A stretch of DNA of 64,000 nucleotides, taken from assembly GCA_030068145.1 (NCBI GenBank), contig JAPJBO010000808.1, positions 40,366 through 104,365 on the forward strand, written 5' to 3'. Positions 20,461-30,730 of the stretch are shown one piece after another. This DNA is from Diplonema papillatum (taxonomy: Eukaryota > Euglenozoa > Diplonemea > Diplonemida > Diplonemidae). The translations under genes and the position numbers were made by a program. The notes under the pieces were generated by a model. The model had not been told where the DNA came from and made no database searches. It saw nothing but the letters and a program-made list of their open reading frames with translations. Position 1 is the first letter of the stretch. The number at the start of each line of letters is the position of its first letter.

Positions 20461-20838
20461 GGGGTTTGCAAGAACGTGCTTGGAATGGGTATGTGCTCAA
20501 CACCGCACTGGTCCCGTCTGCGCCGTGTTTCGGTCCTATAAGCCACGGACATAAGGCGGACCATCATCAGCGTGGAACCTGAGTGTCTGCAGACAGGACT
20601 GCGGTGTGAGTCTGGTTTGTCAGGCGGCTGTTCGTAGCTCGTCACAGCCAGGACCAACCTTGCTACTAGAGCACAGGCGAATCCGTCACGGGGAGAAGGC
20701 CCCTACAACCGTGTCTGAGCAATCAGTTAAAAAACTCAGGGCACTCGCCCTGATTGTGACTGCGACTCGCTAGGCAGCACTGACTTGTCTTCTTTTTACG
20801 GTGGCAATCTGCGAAGTAAACTCCGCAGAGCACAGTGG
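20461..20838 (+). repeat. Family E repeat, near full length
   Basis: Almost identical to 39068-39450, from TTTGCAAGAACGTGCTTGG to CTCCGCAGAGCACAGTGGA. It is cut at its 3' end by the TIR element starting at 20839. Confidence 0.93.
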
Positions 20839-21110
20839 AGGGGGGGGGGGTAGGGGGTGCGATCCTAGTGTAAATCTTGTCTATTTTATTATTTTTACCA
20901 TTTTTCATAGTTTTCGGCCCCTTGCGGGTGTTGTTCAGCCTCAAAATCGGTACAGATGAGGTTATCGAGGGCGTGTGAGCCAGAAGCTGATCAGAAAGTC
21001 ACCCAGAAGTGCGAAAGAGACGGAAAGCATGGTGAAAAATGGAGATTTCGCCCACCTCGACAACACGTCCGAAATCAGCCGATTTCCAGAATTTCTACAA
21101 AGAGAGTCCC

Positions 21111-21900
21111 AAATCGGGAGGAAAAATCAGTGTAGAGAAGATTTTGGAGCTTTTCTGGGTACAAATGACTACATCCTGAGAGTCATTCCTGTCACAGTCT
21201 GACCCTTCTGCCGTCTTTTCCGGCTGTTTTTTGGTGTTTGGATGCCCCTGGACCAAACCCGGACCAACCCGGACCATACCCGGACCAACCCGGACCACCC
21301 CAGACCAACCTGAACTAGACCCGAACTAGACCGGTTCTGGGTCAAATGCTGGTGAAACCCCCAGGGAGCACTCCACTGAGCCCAAATTGCCGAATTTACG
21401 CCACCCAGGAACTCGTACAAAAGCCACAAGAAACCCACAATGGACGCTGTGACAACTAAGGCGAATCGGTTCTTGGAGAAGATTGAGAACAGGGCCAAGT
21501 CTAGAACTGCTACAAGCGGGTCCAAATCTGGAGGGAAAATAGTGTCGAGCAACTTTTGGAGCATTCCTGGGCACAAATGACCACCTCCCGAGTCATTCCG
21601 GTCACAGTCTGACCCTTCTGCCGTCTTTTGTGGCTATTATTGGTGTTTGGATGACCCTGGATCAAACCCGGACCATACCCGGACCAACCCGGACCATACC
21701 CGGACCAACTCGGACCAACCCGCACCAACCCGGACAAGACACAAACTAGACCCGGTTCTAGGTCAAATGCAACTGAAAACCCCACGGAGCACTCTATGAA
21801 GCCTAAGTTGCCGAATTTACACTAACCAGGAACTCGTAAAAAGCCACATGAAACCCATATTGGACGCTGAGACAACACAGAGGCGAACCGGTGCTTGGAG
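21111..21900 (+). repeat. Two-unit tandem duplication (about 412 bp) inside the TIR element
   Basis: Units start at about 21111 and 21523. Shared blocks include TCACAGTCTGACCCTTCTGC, TTGCCGAATTTAC and CCAGGAACTCGTA. Each unit contains a run of CCCGGACCAA/CCCGGACCAT decamers. Confidence 0.85.
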
Positions 21901-21949
21901 AACCTTGGGACTAGAGCACTGTGTGTTAATCAACAACAGCGAGCACTGG

Positions 21950-22250
21950 ACGAGAGATGGGTGGATTCTGGACCAGGAAGGTGGACACCAAGGAAAACTC
22001 TGAACCAGGAAAGGTGGATTCTGGACCAGGGAGGGTGCATTCCGTACCAGGGAGTGGATCCTGGACCAGGGAGGGTAGATTCTGGACCAGGGAGGGTGAA
22101 TTCTGAACCCGGGGGGGTGGATTCTAGCCCACAGAGGGTGGATTCTGGACCCGGAAGACGGGGATCTGAACCGCAGAGGTTGCAATAAGGGCCAGGGAGG
22201 CGTATTATGGACCACAAAGGCGAATTCTGGATCATGCATGGCAGATTCTG
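21950..22250 (+). repeat. GGATTCTGGACCAGGGAGGGT minisatellite
   Basis: About a dozen degenerate units of roughly 22-26 bp built on TGGATTCTGGACCAGGGAGG. The ORFs over it are Pro/Ser or Gly/Pro repeats and are not genes. Confidence 0.85.
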
Positions 22251-22502
22251 GTTGACGAAAGGATATTTAGCTCTTTGCCAACACAGACAGATCCCTCATT
22301 TTTGCACTTATTCTTCATCATTTCCGCCCTTTTGGGCGAGATTCTGATCGATTCCGGGGTCGCCGACCCTCAAAAGTCTCATGAATACAAATGTGTTGGG
22401 CTCAAACCACCCAGAGGTGCCTCAGAAGCATGCAAAAATGGAAAAAATAATAAAATAGACAAGATTTACACGGGGAGTCGCACCCCCTAGGGGGGGGGTT
22501 AT

Positions 22503-22610
22503 TCGGTACTTGAAGTCACGGACACATAAAAGGCGGACCAGCATCACTCTGCAGACAGGACAGCGGTGTGAGTCTGGGGGAGACTGCAAGAACGTGCTTG
22601 GAGTCTGGGG
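22503..22610 (+). repeat. Family E fragments
   Basis: TTCGGTACTTGAAGTCACGG, ACACATAAAAGGCGGACCAG and CTGCAGACAGGACAGCGGTG follow family E order. A second piece, TGCAAGAACGTGCTTGGAG, is out of order, showing rearrangement. Confidence 0.7.
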
Positions 22611-22627
22611 GGAGAGAGAGCAGAGTC

Positions 22628-22852
22628 AAAATACTTGAGGTACTGCCTTGTGCTCATTTCGAAGGAGGCTAGAGGAGGTGAAAACAATACAACTACAAAG
22701 TGGGTCTTTTTTGTCGAACGCTTACGCCCGCCACTGAACCCAGATTTACCTGTGTTTCGTGTGGGCTACAGCACATTTACCTCCTTTGATCTATCGCAAC
22801 TGGCAGTCTCCTCAAGCATTTCCTACAAAGCGGGTGCTCATACAAAAAAAAA
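22628..22852 (+). repeat. SE-A element, full length
   Basis: AAATACTTGAGGTACTGCC start, all SE-A landmarks, and a GCGGGTGCTCATAC plus A's end. The start carries a C-to-T change in CTCGAG, with CCTCAAG at the 3' partner site. Confidence 0.92.
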
Positions 22853-23136
22853 TAAAAAAGGCGCGCAGCGGCAGACGCGACGGATCTGACACAACTCATT
22901 CAGTGCATAGCGAACGAGCCTGCGCAACCCTCGCACTCCGAACACAGACACCTTCGTTTTGACAGCTTTTTTACCCGAGCGTTTCCCCCTTTTTCTATTG
23001 ATTTCTTTTCTTTTTCGGGAGATGATGTATCGTACTACTTTTCTTTCTTTTCAAGGCGCCCGCCCAGACAGATATTTTGTCGGTGTAATCTTTAGGCAGA
23101 ACCTTCGTCTACTTTTTTTTTCCCCCGTTGACAGGT

Positions 23137-23415
23137 ACCAGGGAAAGCCTGCTACACGGGAGCCAAGCTTCACGTGTTTGGCGGTACTGCAGAGCCACGG
23201 GCCTACGGGTCAAGTGGCTACCGACTTCCCAAACTAAAGCATCAAGGCGTGGCGCACCTTGGGGCTTGGCGCTTGCGCTGAACACAAGCTCGTCGAGACG
23301 GTCAGCCACAGGGCAGGGCGGACGGGGTTGTGGCACTGTGCTGCCTCCGTCTCAAGCTTTGCAAGCTGTGGTTGACCGTCACGTTCCTGGACCAGGAGCG
23401 GCCTTTTTCTTCTTC
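23137..23415 (+). repeat. Family I repeat, copy 1 (coding-like)
   Basis: About 270 bp shared with 36130-36420. Both keep an open frame reading KLHVFGGTAEPRAYGSSGYR, then a Lys/His-rich stretch. Copy 1 gains one base near 23270, which ends the frame early. The (TTC)n run follows at once. It may be a fragment of a multicopy gene or of an element's coding region; I do not recognise it. Confidence 0.6.
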
Positions 23416-23445
23416 TTCTTCTTTTTCTTCTTCTTCTTCTTCCCG

Positions 23446-24279
23446 TTGACAACTCTGTGCCAGACTAGTGTTTAGTTCATGCATGTTTTGATGCTAGCGC
23501 CAAAGTCTTCTTGGGAGAAGAAATGTGAAAACGGGTTAAAAAAAGGAAGAAAGTGGTGACGGAGATGAACCCATACGGCGGATCCTCTGCTTTTTAGACT
23601 GGTTCTAAGTAGTACAGTCTTGTCTTATAAAAAAGGTCCGTATGTTCAAGCCTTCGGTTGACATGCTCGGCAGAGGGTGGAGTCCGTGTTTTGGCTCCTA
23701 AATGACGTGGGGCCGAGATCCTGTATCACACAGTAGCCTTGCACAGGTGTCGGTGCGAACACGAACGCTTGAAACCATTGTTCTTCGTCCTTCCTTCGTC
23801 GTCCCGGGGGAAGGTTCTACGGCCATCCCGGGGAATGGATTGTTGCTGTGCCGCGAGGGGTTGTTTTATAAGTGTGCGGACCTTTGCTTCTTCGCCAGAT
23901 CCGAGGTGGGAGTGGGGAGTGAAAGGTTCCCATATAATGGCACTTTTCGGTTGGTTTCATATACCGATTGCTAGTGACGGGGGATCCGGTATTCTATGTT
24001 TACGTTTTCCACCTGACCAGCAGGTCTTCCGCGCGTGCCAAGTCCGCCTTGCGATGGTAATTCGTTCTCTCACTTCGTTTGTGAAAGGACAGCCTCAAGA
24101 GACGTTATGAAGGTTCACGGGCAGCCCTACGCTGTTGAGGCAACGAGCCGAGCTTCCGATCCCAGTGATGGGAGTTCCGATAATCTGCGATTGCTTTGGG
24201 TTCTAGCGGTGATGACGTGTGATCACGATCACAGGGTTGGTAACCTCATGACGAGCGTAGGGGGATGCCCTTCCTCGCG
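23446..24279. other. No gene accepted
   Basis: Contains GGGGAATGGATTG.TGCTGTGCC (about 23832-23860), which also occurs twice at 49040-49370. ORF 23739-24110 has no recognised domain. Confidence 0.35.
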
Positions 24280-24379
24280 AAAACTGCTATTTTTTACCGG
24301 TAAGTAAGGGGGGCATTTTTTTTTCCCCGAGCCTTTCCCGAGGGCGAAGTATAGAACACGGTTTCTTATTCTCCCGGAG

Positions 24380-24572
24380 GAATAGTTGAGTTGCAGCTCT
24401 TGACAAAGATCGATGGAAAAAAGCAGGTGTTTTTATTCTTCGCTTTTTCTCACGAACGGGGGGGTCGGTCCTGCTTTTGGCTTTGTAGGTTCTCCCGACA
24501 CCCCAATTCGTGGTTATCACAAACTCAAGAGGTCTAGTCAACTATTCCCTGCAGTATTGGCATACTTTCAAG
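24380..24572 (+). repeat. Family G repeat
   Basis: GGAATAGTTGAGTTGCAGCT, TTTATTCTTCGCTTTTTCTC, GGCTTTGTAGGTTCTCCCGA and AAGAGGTCTAGTCAACTATT to CATACTTTCAA. Other copies are at 33093, 50519 and 62036. Confidence 0.85.
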
Positions 24573-24646
24573 AATAATAAGGGTTTGTATTGTCCCGGCA
24601 CCTGGGTTTGCGTGTGTGGGAGGGAAACAAGTACAGCTTCCGGTAA

Positions 24647-24869
24647 AAATACTCGAGGGACTGCCTTGTGCTCATTTCGAAGGAGGCTAGAGGGGGAGAA
24701 AACAATACAACTACAAAGTGGGTCTTTTTTTGTTGAACGCTTACGCAACACTAAACCCAGATTTACCTGTGTTTCGTGTGGGCTACAGCACAATTACCTC
24801 CTTTGATCTATCGCAACTGGCAGTCTCCTCGAGCATTTCCTACAAAGCAGGTGCTTATACAAAAAAAAA
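24647..24869 (+). repeat. SE-A element, full length
   Basis: AAATACTCGAGGGACTGCC to GCAGGTGCTTATAC plus nine A's. The 3' partner segment reads CCTCGAGCATTTCC, pairing with the 5' end at all but one position. Confidence 0.93.
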
Positions 24870-25024
24870 TAGAAGAAGAGTCCTTGTAGCCGGGAAATGC
24901 AATCCGCAGCCGGTAACAATCCAACGTTTTACCGGTAAAACCCGGGTACCTTCCCTCGGCTACTATTTTCCCCCTCAGATTTTCCCTCGGGCAGAGCCCT
25001 CGGGAAAATCTTCGGGGGGGGGGG

Positions 25025-25085
25025 CAGTGCTGATACTAAGCCTGAGACCCAAAACGAAGTTGCTAACCCTGGGTGGGGGTGGGTA

Positions 25086-25116
<31 letters not shown>

Positions 25117-25428
25117 TGGTGCAACCCACTGTGGACCTACTGTGGGACCCACCTTAGCTAAATTCTCTAAGGTGAAATGGTGGAAAAAGTGGGTCAAAAT
25201 TTTTTTTTCGAGTGCTTTTTTGGGAGGATTTGGGCCAAAAAAAAATTTTTTTTTCTTGGTCGGTGCTGAGGAAACCACCTTAGAGCGGTCACCACCCTGC
25301 TGCACACAGGCCCTGCAAGGGGGGGGGGGGGGGGAGGGGGGGGGTTTAGGGGGGGGGGTACCCACCCACCCCTCGTTGCCGTCCGGCTGACAACGATGCC
25401 GAGTTTAGGGGCCTTAGCATCAGCACTG
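25025..25428. mobile_element. Family C-type foldback element
   Basis: The left end, CAGTGCTGATACTAAG, recurs in reverse complement at the right end (CTTAGCATCAGCACTG). An inner inverted pair GTGGGTACCCCCC / GGGGGGTACCCACC is flanked by C and G runs. The internal AAATTCTCTAAGGTGAAATG is shared with 14885-15190 and 38847-39066. No transposase. Confidence 0.7.
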
Positions 25429-25559
25429 GGGGGGGGGGGGTCGTTGTTGTTGGTGATGGTTTTGTGGGATGAAGTAGGGGAAAGAAAATTTCTTTTTGCG
25501 GTGGTCTCCGCTGGCCTGGTAGTCCGTGCTACCTCCTTTCTTTACACTCGTTCTCTTCT

Positions 25560-25665
25560 CTACTCACTACTGGGGGGGGGTCGTTGTATAATGGTTTAGC
25601 TTGAAGGGTGTTGGAAAGGTTGAAAAAGGTTTTGGGGGTCACCGTCGGTTTGTGTTTTTATTTTA
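25560..25665 (+). repeat. Family S repeat, copy 1
   Basis: GGGGGGTCGTTGTATAATGG, TTTAGCTTGAAGGG and AGGTTTTGGGGGTCACCGTC are repeated at 41003-41090. Confidence 0.8.
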
Positions 25666-26063
25666 TTTTTTTTCTGTATATTTTTTTTTTGGGGGGTAAT
25701 TATTTTTTCGGGGGTTCGCGTAACCCTTCTTTTCCGGAAGATGGGGGGGGGGGGGGGGGGGTGGGGAATCTTACCTCGGGAAAATACACCCCCTCATTTA
25801 CCGGTTAAAAATAGCTATTCTGGCTGTGAGACACTCTCGGACTGTCATAGCTTCACCGAGGGGGCGCACAACCCTCCGGGCATGATTGACTCGAAGAACC
25901 TTTCTTGCCATTCTCGCCGAAAATAACGCCCCCCGCGCGCGACGCTTGCGAAAGCAGATTTTCGGGACCCCCAAAAAACGAGAAAAATGGCGGGGGGGGG
26001 GCGGGGGGCTTTTGTTGGTCGGTGAACCCTGGACGATGGCTTGCAGCTTTTCCTGGGGTGTCT

Positions 26064-26212
26064 GGGGGGAAAATCTTAGTTTAATGTTTAGGCCGAGCAC
26101 TGCCTCTCATGCATGGTTGATGCTAGCATCAAGTCTTCTTGGGGGAAAATCTTAGTTTAATGTTTAGGCAGAGCACTGCCTCTCATGCATGGTTGATGCT
26201 AGCAGCAGGGGG
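26064..26212 (+). repeat. Family F (TTAGTTTAATG) tandem pair
   Basis: Two adjacent copies of a unit with AAAATCTTAGTTTAATGTTT, GCACTGCCTCTCATGCATGG, TTGATGCTAGCA and TCTTCTTGGGGG. Single or worn copies lie near 16578, 17000, 35600, 44690, 59630 and 63790. Confidence 0.8.
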
Positions 26213-26454
26213 AGGGAGGAAACTTGGTATATGATGTTCCGGGCACCTGGGTGATAAGCTTTTCCACATCGTGGTATCCGAGGACAATGTTTCAGTTCGG
26301 TGTTTCGGCAGAATCTCGTTGGAGAAAGCCTTGGTCGGAGGGGAGAGAACCTTTAAACGAGGTGCGGCAACACGCCTCGTTGCCAGAAAATCCGACCTCA
26401 CCATTTGTGTTTGCGACGATAATATTATGGGCATTTTTTTGGTCCTACTTTTCG

Positions 26455-26594
26455 CAGTTCCAGTTTGCTTGGTTGATGACTGGACAGACCCCAAGGCATG
26501 CGGAATGCCCCTTTTGCGGACTGTCGAGCAGAACACTGCAAAAACATGCCCGCGACGCACACCCCAACACGAGCGGTGTCGAAGAAAGCCTTCA
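26455..26594 (+). pseudogene. C2H2-like zinc-finger coding fragment cut by SE-A
   Basis: An acceptor-like TTTTCGCAG lies at about 26449-26457. The frame then reads ordinary coding sequence with CPFCGLSSRTLQKHARDAH, that is Cys-x2-Cys-x9-His-x4-His with Leu before the first His. The spacing is shorter than the classic x12. The frame runs directly into the SE-A copy at 26595, where real coding ends. Such fingers occur in transcription factors and in element-encoded proteins; which one this was is unknown. Confidence 0.35.
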
Positions 26595-26815
26595 AAATAC
26601 TCGAGGGACTACCTTGTGCTCATTTCGAAGGAAGCTAGAGGGAGAGAAAACAATACAACTACAAAGTAGGTCGTTGCTGAACGCTTACGCCCGTCACTAA
26701 ACCCAGATTTACCTATGTTTCGTGTGGGCTACAGCACATTTACCTCCTCTTTGATCTTTCGCAACTGGCAGTCTCCTCCAGCATTTCCTGCAAAGCGGGT
26801 GCTTATACGAAAAAA
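26595..26815 (+). repeat. SE-A element, full length
   Basis: Starts AAATACTCGAGGGACTACC and ends GCGGGTGCTTATACGAAAAAA. Inserted at the end of a zinc-finger-like reading frame. Confidence 0.92.
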
Positions 26816-27039
26816 GTGGTGAAAGCACTGTTTCGATTTTGTTACGGATCCGTGTTTTGTGTTTACGGTCGGCAGGCAAGGCGGATGGGGGGTTCTTCCC
26901 TCGGGTGTGGGCTGGTAGGTGTTAGTTCGTCTGTAGGGTGGTCTTTGCAGCTGTGTCTTGGATGTCTTTACTCACGTTTTTGTACGTTCTGTGACAAACC
27001 CTGAAAGACCGGCGATGCACCGGATACCGCGGAAGGAGT

Positions 27040-27240
27040 TGGGACTTGCGCTGAACGACGTAACGGATCAATTGGCCAATGGCGATGAAAACAGCAAAGC
27101 AAAACATCCCGGTTCTTCGCGGGCACAGAGTATGAACCTGGTCTTCCCGCGCCAGCATTTATTTTCGTCAGCTTCGAACTTCCTTTTCGTGCGCACCCGT
27201 TGTTCCGAAAATATTCCCTTCACTACAAGTGTGCCTATTT
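27040..27240 (+). repeat. Family U repeat, copy 1
   Basis: AATTGGCCAATGGCGATGAA, ATGAACCTGGTCTTC and TCGTGCGCACCCGTTGTTCC resemble 58680-58850 in order. An open frame runs through it but is not shared by the other copy. Confidence 0.5.
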
Positions 27241-27615
27241 AGAACAACATTTGCCATTGTGTAGAACGGTGCACGAAGTACACGCAAGTGTAGACTTCCC
27301 TTCTGGATACGACAATGCTTCCTGTAAGGCGGGAAAACTGAGTTTACTGTTTGCGCAGAACGAACTTCTATATGCATGGTTGATGCGTTGTTTCTGTCTT
27401 TCACCTATTTTTTTTTTTTTTTTGTTGCTTCAGCTTCCCTTGTTTCAAGCGACTTTTCATGTATTATGGTGGCGGCTATTTCTTTGGGGAGAATTCCTCG
27501 TTTACAACGGCAGTTTTGGACTTTTGTGGTGCCGGAGAGTGGTCCTTCGTTCTATATGTCAACCGGGGGAGAAGTGGTGACTGGCGAAGCAAAAGCGAGG
27601 GAAGAAGGTGCACGA

Positions 27616-27890
27616 TGAGGTCCAGCATCAGAAGCTGGAGTTTAATTCTCCTTACGTACGGTTGCCTTCGGAGCCATAGGCGCCGATCCGGTGTGCGAAT
27701 TAAACTCATATTTGATGCGCTGTTCTATCAAACGGACCTCGGCTGCGTTTCGTACGGGATTCTCGGTTGTGCTCCGTAGCTGGATTGCTGGAGTTAAAGA
27801 GGGTGTGCCCGAGTCACACCAAAAAGTCGGTGTGGCACCCCGCTTCTTTAACTCCAGCTTCTGAGGCTGGGCTCCACCGTGTAGGAGGCG
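27616..27890. mobile_element. Family O foldback
   Basis: GGTCCAGCATCAGAAGCTGG at the left and AACTCCAGCTTCTGAGGCTG near the right are inverted copies. A tight inner hairpin, CTGGAGTTAAAGAGGGTGTG against CACCCCGCTTCTTTAACTCC, lies at 27785-27865. Same termini as 554-1021 and 52050-52360. Confidence 0.65.
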
Positions 27891-28137
27891 GTGCTAATAT
27901 CGGTGGGGGGAACGAGGGGCAGCAGCCTGCAAAGGGTTAAAGCACACGACTGGCCAGATTGCCATGGGTGACCCACGGATAGGCAACCCCATGCGGGTGC
28001 ATCATAGTCGCATTCCGTTCGCCGCAAAAGAGAGAGAGCGCACGCGTGCCAATAGGAGTTCACAACCCCACACTGGCCAGACCCGTACGGAAAATGCACA
28101 ACGTGCGCCAGCACCACCAGCAAAAAAGAACGCTGCC

Positions 28138-28205
28138 CCTTTGAGAGTGTAAGTTCACATCGAGAACCGGAGTTGTATAGTCTCCGGGTGACCTATGTCG
28201 TAAGA
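28138..28205 (+). repeat. Family W repeat
   Basis: AGAGTGTAAGTTCACATCGA, TTGTATAGTCTCCGGGTGAC and TATGTCGTAAG match the W core. Confidence 0.65.
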
Positions 28206-28426
28206 ATATTGTGGACCGCTTACACCGCCCGCACTAATAAAGGGGGGGTAGACCTACTATCCAGGGGGACCTATTATCCTAGGATAATAGGTCGACTGGT
28301 TTTGGAGATAAATTTAACTTTTTAATTTTTCAGCGGCGAGTAAATCTTTTATGGAAGTGGGCCTACCCACCTGCTGTGAGTGTAACACCAGCATACCAAG
28401 TGAGAAGAAGTGTGGAAACAGCATAG

Positions 28427-28621
28427 AATGCTGTTGTCTCAGTGCACTCAGCATTGGTCGGACCCGGTGCAGGTGCAACTGGTGCCGATACGGCTGGTAT
28501 GTCAACCTGTGGGTTGTTCGGTGGCACTTCTTCCTTGAATCCTACCGCATCCAGTGCAGGGAACGTCGGCCAGGCGGTCGTGGGAGTGCCTTGTGATATC
28601 GAAATCCCTCAGTTATGTTAG
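28427..28621 (+). pseudogene. Open frame inside the TIR element, no start seen
   Basis: Sixty-four codons plus stop, opened by an upstream stop at 28424, with no early ATG. The composition is Ala/Gly/Thr/Ser-rich and ends VVGVPCDIEIPQLC. It reads like a structural-protein fragment but I do not recognise it. The next ORF begins as this one ends. Confidence 0.3.
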
Positions 28622-28884
28622 GGATGAAGCCAGAGGTGACAGAAAATTTTGCCACAGGGAAGGGGGCTTGTGGCAGCCAAGCGTTCATAGCAATGTTGCT
28701 TTTCAATCCTTCGATGTCGGCTCTTCCTAACCTAGACAAGCAGAATTGTCAAAGGGCACCCACCAACACTCGAACGGACAGGTTGGTTCTACCAAACATT
28801 AACGTTACAATAATCAATATCGCGCCGAAGGCGCGAAGGAAAAAACACCACCCTGCAACAAAACCCTGGATAGCCCTAGGATAA
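28615..28884 (+). CDS. Small unknown ORF inside the TIR element
   Basis: Eighty-nine codons with ordinary composition: a polar N-terminal half, then a short hydrophobic stretch (NINVTIINIAP) followed by a basic KARRKKHH cluster. No family is recognised. It overlaps the end of the previous frame by seven bases. It may be the remnant of an element-encoded protein or chance; there is no second copy in the window to test conservation. Confidence 0.3.
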   Translation: MLGMKPEVTENFATGKGACGSQAFIAMLLFNPSMSALPNLDKQNCQRAPTNTRTDRLVLPNINVTIINIAPKARRKKHHPATKPWIALG

Positions 28885-28999
28885 GCATTGGATAAAGCCT
28901 GGGTAATAGCAATTTTTAACGCCACTAGTATTAATGTTCGCGGAATTTCCGGAAGAAAATCGGGTGGATACTAGGTCTACCCCCCCTTTAGTCATTTCG

Positions 29000-29527
29000 C
29001 AGCTGGCGACCACCAGTGGAGTTTTCAGTCCGCACTGACCTGAACCAATCCTGGACGTGGTTGCAGGTGGCAAACTGACAGATGATCATAATCAGTGAGT
29101 CGTACTCGGGCGGTTCGGTTTCCTTACACATTATATTGCACATGGCTCGAAAGAAATGCGTAGTAGAAAAAAGGCGGTGTTTGAAACGTCGCGGTCGCCT
29201 AACCGTCCGTGTGACCGTTCATGATTTTTTAGCGTTTATTGCTAATTTTTCGAGTGAAAGGTTTTGTTGAATCGTAGTGCATGCCCAAGATGCGTGTCAT
29301 CCACTGCCACGGGAGCTGGTGTCTCACACCTCGCCATCTGAGCACGGCTGCCTGACACGTGCGATGTCATTGTTCGGAGCGTGTGGCCGGCGAAGGGACA
29401 CGGCGCACTAGTAACCGACGTGTGCAAGTGATTTTTGATATTACAGGCAAAAGCTGTTTTAAAAAAAAAAAACACGTCAAAAAATTGACAATTGATTATT
29501 TTACAAGTAACGTTTTACTTACGAATG
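29000..29527. other. No gene seen
   Basis: Short ORFs only. An A run at 29459-29471 precedes the 12-bp array. Confidence 0.4.
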
Positions 29528-29708
29528 ACTTGTCAAGTCACTTGTTGTATCACTTGTCATATCACTTGTCCTGTCACTTGTCATATCACTTGTCATATCA
29601 CTTGTCATATCACTTGTCATATCACTTGTCATATCACTTGTCATATCACTTGTCATATCACTTGTCATATCACTTGTCATATCACTTGTCATATCACTTG
29701 TCATGTCG
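29528..29708 (+). repeat. 12-bp tandem array (CACTTGTCATAT)
   Basis: About fifteen near-perfect units; the first few vary (TTGTTGTATCAC, TTGTCCTGTCAC). Because 12 is divisible by 3, all frames stay open and give four-residue repeats on both strands. This is not evidence of a gene. Confidence 0.95.
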
Positions 29709-30119
29709 TTTTATAGCGCACCGTGAAGGGCCGCAGCAATCCGAGTATGTTGGGTATCGCGCGCGACGTGGTGACCATTTGAGCTCCCGTTTTGATGATT
29801 ATTCCTTTTCCCGCCCTTCTTTCGTTGTTGCGGCTGCTTTGCGACAATCAAAAGAAGTCGCGTCTATTTTGTCGTCTCGCCGCCTTTTTGTTGTAGCAAG
29901 ATTTTTCCAGTTACTTTTTGCGAACGGAGATACAAAGAAACACGGAGAGGGGTTCTAGTGTTCCAAAGCGGGGTTCCTAAGCTTTCCGAGTGCGTCCAAC
30001 TATCAATCCACCTGATTGATTTGAAAAAACGGGACTAGAATAACATGCGCCGGGGGGGGGTCGGTGTTCTAATTTACGTAGGAAATTCTCTCACCAGGGA
30101 CTTACTACATAATTCGCTC
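29709..30119. other. No gene accepted
   Basis: An open frame from the 12-bp array continues to 29958 with ordinary composition for about 80 codons, but has no recognisable domain or splice signal. Confidence 0.35.
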
Positions 30120-30730
30120 CGCAAGTGGTAGAGAGTGGTACCCCAGAAAACCCCGGATTGTGTAGTTCCTGCGTAGTTCATGCGTATAAGTCGATCTTTG
30201 AGCCCTCCGAAGAAAGGTCCCCTGGCGTAGTTCGTGCGGGGTTTGTGAAACGGCGAGGGCTACGTTTCATCAGTTGTGCTGGACTTTCTTTGGCCGCAGT
30301 GGCAAGTTCTATAAGCCCTGTCAGGACCGTTTAGACACTCAGTTAGCCACCAGCTGCATATGGAGTACCAAAATGTGGCCCTGCCCCGTATTGCGTAGTT
30401 CCTGTGTAGTTCGTGCGGGGTCTGTGAAACAGCAAGGGCTGCATTTTATAAGTGTCCTGTACTGGACTTTCTTTTTGCCGCAGTGGCAAGTTCTATAAGC
30501 CCTGTCAGGACCGTTTAGACACTCTGCAAGCCACCAGCTGCATGTGGAGTATCAAAATGTATCCCTACCCCGTATTGCGGAGTTCCTGCGTGGTTTGTGC
30601 GTATAAGTCGATCTTTGAGTGCGTGAGCCCCTCCGAAGAAAGGTCCAGCACACTACGTAGTTTGTGCGGAATTCTTGCGTACTTCGTTACTTCGGTTTTC
30701 GGGGGTACCATAGAGTGCTTCTTTTTTGTG
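30120..30730 (+). repeat. Family N duplicated block
   Basis: About 180-bp units containing TGGCAAGTTCTATAAGCCCT, GTCAGGACCGTTTAGACACT and CCCCGTATTGCG start near 30240 and 30419, with a third partial unit. The end matches 405-510. Confidence 0.8.

Larger units (their letters stand above)
20839..22498. mobile_element. 1.66-kb TIR element with internal repeats
   Basis: The left end, TAGGGGGTGCGATCCTAGTG then TAAATCTTGTCTATTTTATT (20851-20906), recurs in reverse complement at 22434-22489. G runs lie outside both ends. It sits at a family E junction. The interior holds a tandem duplication and a minisatellite but no transposase-like ORF, so it is probably a non-autonomous DNA transposon. Confidence 0.75.
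28233..28992. mobile_element. 760-bp TIR element with small ORFs
   Basis: The left end, ACTAATAAAGGGGGGG then TAGACCTACTATCCA, is repeated in reverse complement at 28965-28992 as TGGATACTAGGTCTA, CCCCCCCTTTAGT. Next to the left end is the 26-bp perfect palindrome at 28269-28294 (GACCTATTATCCT and its mirror). The interior is less G+C-rich than the surroundings and holds two coding-like ORFs. I see no transposase motif. Confidence 0.65.

Noticed and set aside
24278-25822. A 1.5-kb outer inverted pair (CTATTTTTTACCGGTAA / TTTACCGGTTAAAAATAG)
   Set aside because: The ends are similar, but the match is short and the interior is a mosaic of G, SE-A, C and S repeats, so I could not show it is one element.
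29359-29958. 199-codon ORF with YHLS repeats
   Set aside because: Mostly the 12-bp tandem array, which is open in every frame.
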